The notes under the pieces: model-generated | What the model was told of the DNA's origin: nothing | The model's database searches: none | Seen by the model: the letters and a program-made list of their open reading frames with translations, nothing else | DNA from: Bacteroidota bacterium | GTDB taxonomy: Bacteria > Bacteroidota > Ignavibacteria > Ignavibacteriales > Ignavibacteriaceae | DNA: 11,392 nucleotides | Reading direction: 5' to 3' | Assembly: GCA_021793635.1 (NCBI GenBank) | Contig: JAJYSI010000055.1 | Span: 1-11,392 of the forward strand | Position numbers and translations under genes: made by a program | Shown: positions 7,594 through 11,392 of the stretch, piece after piece | Position numbering within the stretch: the first letter of the stretch is position 1 | Layout: each line of letters begins with the position of its first letter

Positions 7594-7694
7594 GATTTTA
7601 TTTTTAAGTCTTTAATTGAATTAAGAAAATTTGGGATTGAGTTTACAAATGAAAACTTTCCCTATGGAGTAATGGAGTGTGGGAATGACAGTTT
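7594..7694 (-). promoter_or_regulatory. 101-nt spacer before asnB with palindromes and a short direct repeat
   Basis: This is the longest gap inside the gene run and the best place for an internal promoter or processing site, though no clear promoter hexamers stand out. It contains a 13-bp palindrome TTAATT-G-AATTAA (7612-7624), an imperfect 16-bp dyad GTTTACAAATGAAAAC (7641-7656), and two 8-bp direct copies ATGGAGTA/ATGGAGTG (7664-7679). No Shine-Dalgarno sequence is evident before the asnB ATG. Neither dyad has the GC-rich stem and T-run of an intrinsic terminator. Confidence 0.3.
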
Positions 7695-8663
7695 CTAAAT
7701 TATCTGTTTATAAATGTTAATTATTTTATCGGCAACTGAGCTTGAATCCAGCCCTAATTTGAAAATTCTATCTCGTCCTTTAGTTCTTCCTTTAGATTGA
7801 GAATATTTAAGTGCTGCTCTTAATTTTTCGGTTATATCTATTACATCAAATGAAGTAATATAACAGCCTTCCGAATTTCCGATGACCAATTTAACATCTC
7901 CTACACTTGTTGAAACAATAGGACAATTGCATGCCATCGCCTCTTTAATTACGTTAGGTGAACCTTCATGATACGAAGTCAGGATTAGAACATCGGCAGC
8001 ATTATAAATATATTTAAGCTTTCCATTCTCGAATGAATTTACGGTAACTAACTTCACAGCAGGGTCATCAAGATAATTTACAGCTTCTGATGCCAGTATG
8101 TAATTTTTTTCTTTACGCTCAGGGCTGGAAACAAAGATTATAATCTTCGCCTCCGGTTCAAACCTTACCACCGCACGTGCTTCATGTTTACTGACTTCAA
8201 AAAATGTTTCTGTATCTACTCCATTTGGTATTATGGCTTTGTCAGTAATTTTTTTTAGTATTGAATCCAATTGTTCCGACTTCGTAATTATATAATCAAA
8301 TCTCCTCGAGAAGTATTTATTTATAAGAACATACAAGTTTCCAACAAAGCTATACTTACCTTTGCCATTTATTTCACCGATTAAATCATCCCCCATAAAA
8401 GAAACTACAAGTTTCTCTTTACTCCTTGCCAGATGAGATATTAAACCGCATAAACCGTAATGAGCATGAATTATATCGTATCTGTTTTTTTCAAGGTATT
8501 TCTTAAGTAAAAAAACATGTTTGAGATAGTTAAAAATTCCTTTACCTCTTATAGGAAAATAATCCAGATCAATTCCCTTTTTCTTTAGCGACTCTCCCTG
8601 GTTGCTTACGATTGGAGTCACGCCGCTTTTAGAATTTCCGCTTGCTACAAAAAGTACTTTCAA
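7695..8663 (-). CDS. Glycosyltransferase family 4 (GT-B) protein
   Basis: This is a predicted retaining glycosyltransferase that adds a sugar from a nucleotide donor to a lipid-linked glycan at the cytoplasmic face of the membrane. The N-terminal domain starts KVLFVASGN and has DIIHAHYGLCGLI (63-75), the usual GT4 acceptor-domain motif. The linker has IPNGVDTETF (145-154). The C-terminal donor domain has SSPERKEKN (179-187) in the place of the phosphate-binding R/K motif, the E-x7-E signature EGSPNVIKE (233-241) and PIVSTSVGDV (248-257). At 322 residues it is compact compared with most GT4 enzymes. The start is TTG at 8661-8663. The next Met is residue 90, far inside the domain, so TTG is well supported. 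The start lies 2 nt after the upstream ATP-grasp gene's stop, consistent with coupling. The sugar specificity cannot be read. Confidence 0.9.
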   Translation of the reverse strand: MKVLFVASGNSKSGVTPIVSNQGESLKKKGIDLDYFPIRGKGIFNYLKHVFLLKKYLEKNRYDIIHAHYGLCGLISHLARSKEKLVVSFMGDDLIGEINGKGKYSFVGNLYVLINKYFSRRFDYIITKSEQLDSILKKITDKAIIPNGVDTETFFEVSKHEARAVVRFEPEAKIIIFVSSPERKEKNYILASEAVNYLDDPAVKLVTVNSFENGKLKYIYNAADVLILTSYHEGSPNVIKEAMACNCPIVSTSVGDVKLVIGNSEGCYITSFDVIDITEKLRAALKYSQSKGRTKGRDRIFKLGLDSSSVADKIINIYKQII

Positions 8664-8665
8664 TT

Positions 8666-9697
8666 TTAAATATCAGGATGATTGAGTTTAAGCAAATAGT
8701 TACGAACGCTTAACGCGTATTCGGTCTCAAGTGCAGATGCGGCTACTACCTTAATCCATTTATTATCTTTGTTTGTAAAATAATATTTGGAATATTCAAG
8801 TGTATATGTTCCAAAGTAAATAGCCTGGAATTCAAGCAAGTAAAACTTTTTCCCGTCATAAGCAACATCAAGTGAAATCATCGGAACATCAAATAATTGG
8901 AATACTCGCTTTGCGTATTCTAAAATTCCTTCCGGCAGAACATCGGTAAATTCCAGCAGCCCGCTGCCGCTTGCCCTGAAATCATTTTGTCTGTTTTTTC
9001 TGCGAAGTACATAATACTTATCGCCGAAGACTAATATTTTCCAATCGAATTCTAAACCGCTGATAAATGATTGCAGAACAAATTTTTTCCGGTACCTTGA
9101 TTCTCTTATATAGCCTTCGTGCTTTAAAGATCTTAAATAATCCTTTGAATCCAAGAATAATTTTTTTGTACCGCTGATGCTCTTTACCTTTTTAAATAGT
9201 TCTTTTCTGGAAGATGCTAAAGACACCCCTCTGCTTAAAGATCCTTTGGATGGCTTTATTACCACCGGGTACGAAAGATGATTTCTTAGCTCCTCAATGC
9301 ATCCATAACTTCTGGAGTCAATATTAGCAATTAAATCTCCGTTTGGTCTATCTGAATATGTTTTCCTCAAAATTTCCATAAAGGATTTATTATCGTGCGC
9401 CATCATGAACCTAAAGGATGGAATTAAAACCGCGCCCTTTAGCTCAAGTCCATAAAGAACATCCGACAAATAATTTTTATATTCAAGATTGTTGTCTTCG
9501 GATGAAGTATAAATAAAAACCTCCCCGTCATAATCTTTTGAGAAGTCTACTTCCGAAACTTTTAAGAAATATAAACTTAAGCCCAGCTTTGCAAATTCAT
9601 CTTTCAATAAAGACTTGTCGAAACCGCCTCTGTACGGCTTCTCTTTATACTTCGATCCGAAATAATCTTTGTAGTCTGTTAAAGCTGTAATTTTCAT
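8666..9697 (-). CDS. ATP-grasp domain protein, likely carboxylate-amine ligase
   Basis: ATP-grasp enzymes form amide or related bonds through an acyl phosphate. Here the N-terminal part (about 1-130) is weakly conserved, and the ATP-grasp core follows. It has YPVVIKPSKGSLSRGV (143-158) with K148 and the glycine-rich loop, then VLQSFISGLEFDWKILVFGD (207-226) and a basic segment YYVLRRKNRQNDFRASGSG (228-246) similar to RimK-like ligases. The metal-binding region is SLDVAYDGKKFYLLEFQ (275-291), with D277 and E289. The usual E-x-N has Gln (Q291) in place of the asparagine. No substrate can be assigned. The gene overlaps the upstream ATP-grasp gene by 4 nt (ATGA) and is 2 nt from the GT4 gene, so it very likely acts in the same glycan pathway. 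No signal peptide or membrane helix is seen. Confidence 0.82.
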   Translation of the reverse strand: MKITALTDYKDYFGSKYKEKPYRGGFDKSLLKDEFAKLGLSLYFLKVSEVDFSKDYDGEVFIYTSSEDNNLEYKNYLSDVLYGLELKGAVLIPSFRFMMAHDNKSFMEILRKTYSDRPNGDLIANIDSRSYGCIEELRNHLSYPVVIKPSKGSLSRGVSLASSRKELFKKVKSISGTKKLFLDSKDYLRSLKHEGYIRESRYRKKFVLQSFISGLEFDWKILVFGDKYYVLRRKNRQNDFRASGSGLLEFTDVLPEGILEYAKRVFQLFDVPMISLDVAYDGKKFYLLEFQAIYFGTYTLEYSKYYFTNKDNKWIKVVAASALETEYALSVRNYLLKLNHPDI

Positions 9698-10821
9698 ATC
9701 GAATAATCAAAAGAAACTGATACCGGATTGTGCTTACAGAAGTCAATAACTTCATTTGTAAAATTCTTAAATAAAGGACCGTTTGTCATCTGATAAAAAT
9801 TAATTTCATGATTCATATTGTTTATTTCTATCAGAATAACTTTCTCATGTGCATCCACACAGAAATCAAAACTTAATAAGCGGAAATACAGATTCTTTCG
9901 CGCAATGTCTTTAGCAATACTGCACATATCGTAAAACTTGAAGAGTTCTCCGACTGTCTTGAATTCAATCTCGTTTTGTTCTAAATATTTATTACCCATT
10001 TTATCAACGGCAAAAGAACGAAGTACGCCAAAATCATCAACTCCGCAGGCAATACCGCCTGCTGCCTGGTTATCAACATAGCTTCCCGGCTTTCCTATCC
10101 TCAATACAGATTGAAGTATATGAATTTCTTCTGTTTTAACGTCACGGTAGGTTAATATTCTAACTGTATTCACTGAAGATTTATTAAATCTTTTGTAGAA
10201 TTCGTGCTGATCAATATATTCCTGAATAACAAAGTCGCTGCTGAATTTATTAAGAAATTCAACATCAAGTATATTTCCATTGCTATCCTTAAGTCTTCCG
10301 TTATCTCGGTTCATTAGTAAAACATTATCACCGCCGCCGGAATCAATCGATGGCTTAAGTATAGTTCGTACATATCCCTTCATCATACCATTAAGTTTAT
10401 TTAAGTTTAAATCGATTGGATTATAAAGTGAATCATAGTAACTGTTGTTAATTTTTCTTAAAACTGTTTTTGGAAACAATTCTTCTCTATAGAATAAATT
10501 ATAAAAATTCTTATCTGAATATGTTTTGTAGTACGGTTTTTTATTTAGTACCGGCTCGATATTTAGATAATAGATACTTTCCGGCATATAGTTTGAATCA
10601 GTATTACCATTGATATTAGAATATGCCGCAAACCATCTGGAGTTGACTCTTTTAGAAAACTTTTTCCATGTATTATTATGCTGTAAATTATTAATAACCT
10701 TGGAATGGTCGTTTTGATTAGATAGAACATTCTTATAAATAGCATTTATCTTTTTGTTCAGCACAGCTCTCTTTTGCCAATTGATGATCTTAAATAAAAT
10801 TATTTTCAAGAAATTATTCAT
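9694..10821 (-). CDS. Sugar-transfer associated ATP-grasp protein (PF14397-like)
   Basis: The protein resembles the ATPgrasp_ST family, which occurs beside sugar transferases and other polysaccharide genes and whose reaction is not established. Recognisable parts are the linker PESIYYLNIEPVLNKKPYY (80-98), the ATP-binding strand TILKPSIDSGGGDNV (153-167) with K156, and FVIQEYIDQHE (197-207) with E201. Next come SSVNTVRILTYRD (215-227) and SVLRIGKPGSYVDNQAAGGI (238-257), both very typical of this family. The metal-binding end has FDFCVD (318-323) and LIEINNM (330-336), with E332 and N334. The N-terminus is short and basic with no clear membrane helix. The 19-nt gap to the upstream partial gene and the 4-nt overlap with the next ATP-grasp gene place it firmly in the operon. 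It is clearly distinct from its ATP-grasp neighbour. Confidence 0.87.
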   Translation of the reverse strand: MNNFLKIILFKIINWQKRAVLNKKINAIYKNVLSNQNDHSKVINNLQHNNTWKKFSKRVNSRWFAAYSNINGNTDSNYMPESIYYLNIEPVLNKKPYYKTYSDKNFYNLFYREELFPKTVLRKINNSYYDSLYNPIDLNLNKLNGMMKGYVRTILKPSIDSGGGDNVLLMNRDNGRLKDSNGNILDVEFLNKFSSDFVIQEYIDQHEFYKRFNKSSVNTVRILTYRDVKTEEIHILQSVLRIGKPGSYVDNQAAGGIACGVDDFGVLRSFAVDKMGNKYLEQNEIEFKTVGELFKFYDMCSIAKDIARKNLYFRLLSFDFCVDAHEKVILIEINNMNHEINFYQMTNGPLFKNFTNEVIDFCKHNPVSVSFDYSI

Positions 10822-10840
10822 AGGATAAAGTTATTGTCTC

Positions 10841-11392
10841 TTAATAAACCTTTTCCAAAAGATAGCCAAGCGAAATTAACAGTGGACTTAAATTTGAATT
10901 CCTTTTCAGTATATTCAAATCAATTGATAATCCTAGTTCCTGAACGTTTCTCACATATCTTTTTACTGATTCAAATCCAGATTCAAGTTTCCCAAAGTAG
11001 TTATCGTTAAATGATTTTCTTCTGCTATACAACCGGTTATAAAATATTTCATCGGAGATGAGACGGCTTATCATTAAAAGAAAATCTTTTTTGATCGGTG
11101 TTCCCTCATAAAAATTATATCCGTAATCAGACTCCACTTTAGCCAGTTCTATACTAGCTCTTCTTATCATTTCTTCCTGGAATCTATTTGAAATACCGAG
11201 AAACGGAATTGCCGAATAAGCCCTATTTGAAACCAAATATTCTGCAAACGGTATTAGATAATAACTCAACTGATTTTCAAACGAAGCCCTTGCCGTTCTT
11301 CGTGCGGGATTAAAGACCTCATTCATAAATCTCTTTAAAATTAGCGGCGAAAGTGCAGAATTTGTAACCCGAAGCATCCTTAAAGATTTCTC
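10841..11392 (-). CDS. Partial gene, possibly the C-terminus of an asparagine-synthase-like protein
   Basis: The frame stays open to the right edge of the window. Residues EKSLR precede the Met at 11375-11377, so the Met is probably internal and the gene continues beyond the window. About 183 residues are visible. They contain RASFENQLSYYLIPFAEYLVS, then IPFLGISNRFQEEMIRR and ELAKVESDYGYNF. This order (a basic helix, a PF-x-E/D turn, then a helix ending in a pattern like pelA-x-p-x-x-yG) resembles the C-terminal end of asparagine-synthase-related proteins in polysaccharide loci. The catalytic motifs would lie upstream, outside the window, so the assignment is tentative. The remainder (about 110-183) is hydrophilic and helical and I do not recognise it. 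It is followed after 19 nt by the ATPgrasp_ST gene. An unrelated hypothetical protein remains possible. Confidence 0.45.
   Translation of the reverse strand, partial: EKSLRMLRVTNSALSPLILKRFMNEVFNPARRTARASFENQLSYYLIPFAEYLVSNRAYSAIPFLGISNRFQEEMIRRASIELAKVESDYGYNFYEGTPIKKDFLLMISRLISDEIFYNRLYSRRKSFNDNYFGKLESGFESVKRYVRNVQELGLSIDLNILKRNSNLSPLLISLGYLLEKVY

Noticed and set aside
7507..7698. Plus-strand open frame of 63 codons spanning the asnB start and the spacer
   Set aside because: It mostly mirrors the asnB N-terminus, and its end is made of the spacer repeat sequence. Nothing supports translation.
10563..10745. Minus-strand open frame of 60 codons in another frame of the ATPgrasp_ST gene
   Set aside because: It is contained inside a clearly conserved gene on the same strand, so it is a frame shadow.
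1..11392. CRISPR arrays, tRNA or rRNA genes, insertion sequences
   Set aside because: No spaced direct repeats, cloverleaf-like segments, transposase motifs or terminal inverted repeats were seen on either strand.

Overview
The window is AT-rich bacterial DNA. It holds one long run of genes on the minus strand, read from right to left, that belongs to a cell-surface polysaccharide or glycoconjugate biosynthesis locus. Several things point to the Bacteroidota/Ignavibacteriota (FCB) group. The phosphoglycosyl transferase at 276-2264 has a soluble insert of the kind I associate with that group. Most genes have weak or absent Shine-Dalgarno sequences. Short degenerate tandem repeats (7- and 8-bp units) occur even inside conserved genes. 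The lineage assignment is inferred from family memory, not from a search.

In transcription order the layout is: a partial gene cut by the right edge (10841-11392), possibly the C-terminus of an asparagine-synthase-like protein; a sugar-transfer-associated ATP-grasp protein (9694-10821); a second, different ATP-grasp protein (8666-9697); a family 4 glycosyltransferase with a TTG start (7695-8663); a glutamine-hydrolysing asparagine synthase (5677-7593); a FemAB/GNAT-type N-acyltransferase (4646-5665); a DUF354 GT-B-like protein (3552-4646); a non-hydrolysing UDP-GlcNAc 2-epimerase (2341-3492); and a large polyprenyl-phosphate sugar phosphotransferase (276-2264). Spacing is tight: 4-nt and 1-nt overlaps, then gaps of 2, 11, 19, 59, 76 and 101 nt. 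No convincing internal terminator is visible, so one operon is likely, with its main promoter outside the window.

A working model is that the epimerase supplies a ManNAc-type nucleotide sugar, the phosphotransferase loads the first sugar phosphate onto undecaprenyl phosphate, and the GT4 and perhaps the DUF354 protein extend the glycan. Four proteins could make amide bonds: one glutamine amidotransferase, two ATP-grasp enzymes and one FemAB-like acyltransferase. This suggests a glycan carrying amide or amino-acid substituents. No flippase, polymerase or ABC exporter is present in the window.

The left edge is different. Positions 1-122 encode the N-terminal 40 residues of a LysR-type regulator with a good Shine-Dalgarno sequence and a Firmicutes-like HTH sequence. 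It may be a neighbouring gene, an acquired gene or a chimeric contig end. The most notable features elsewhere are the in-frame tandem microrepeats inside the asparagine synthase gene and the unusual phosphotransferase, which has duplicated membrane modules and a methyltransferase-like insert.
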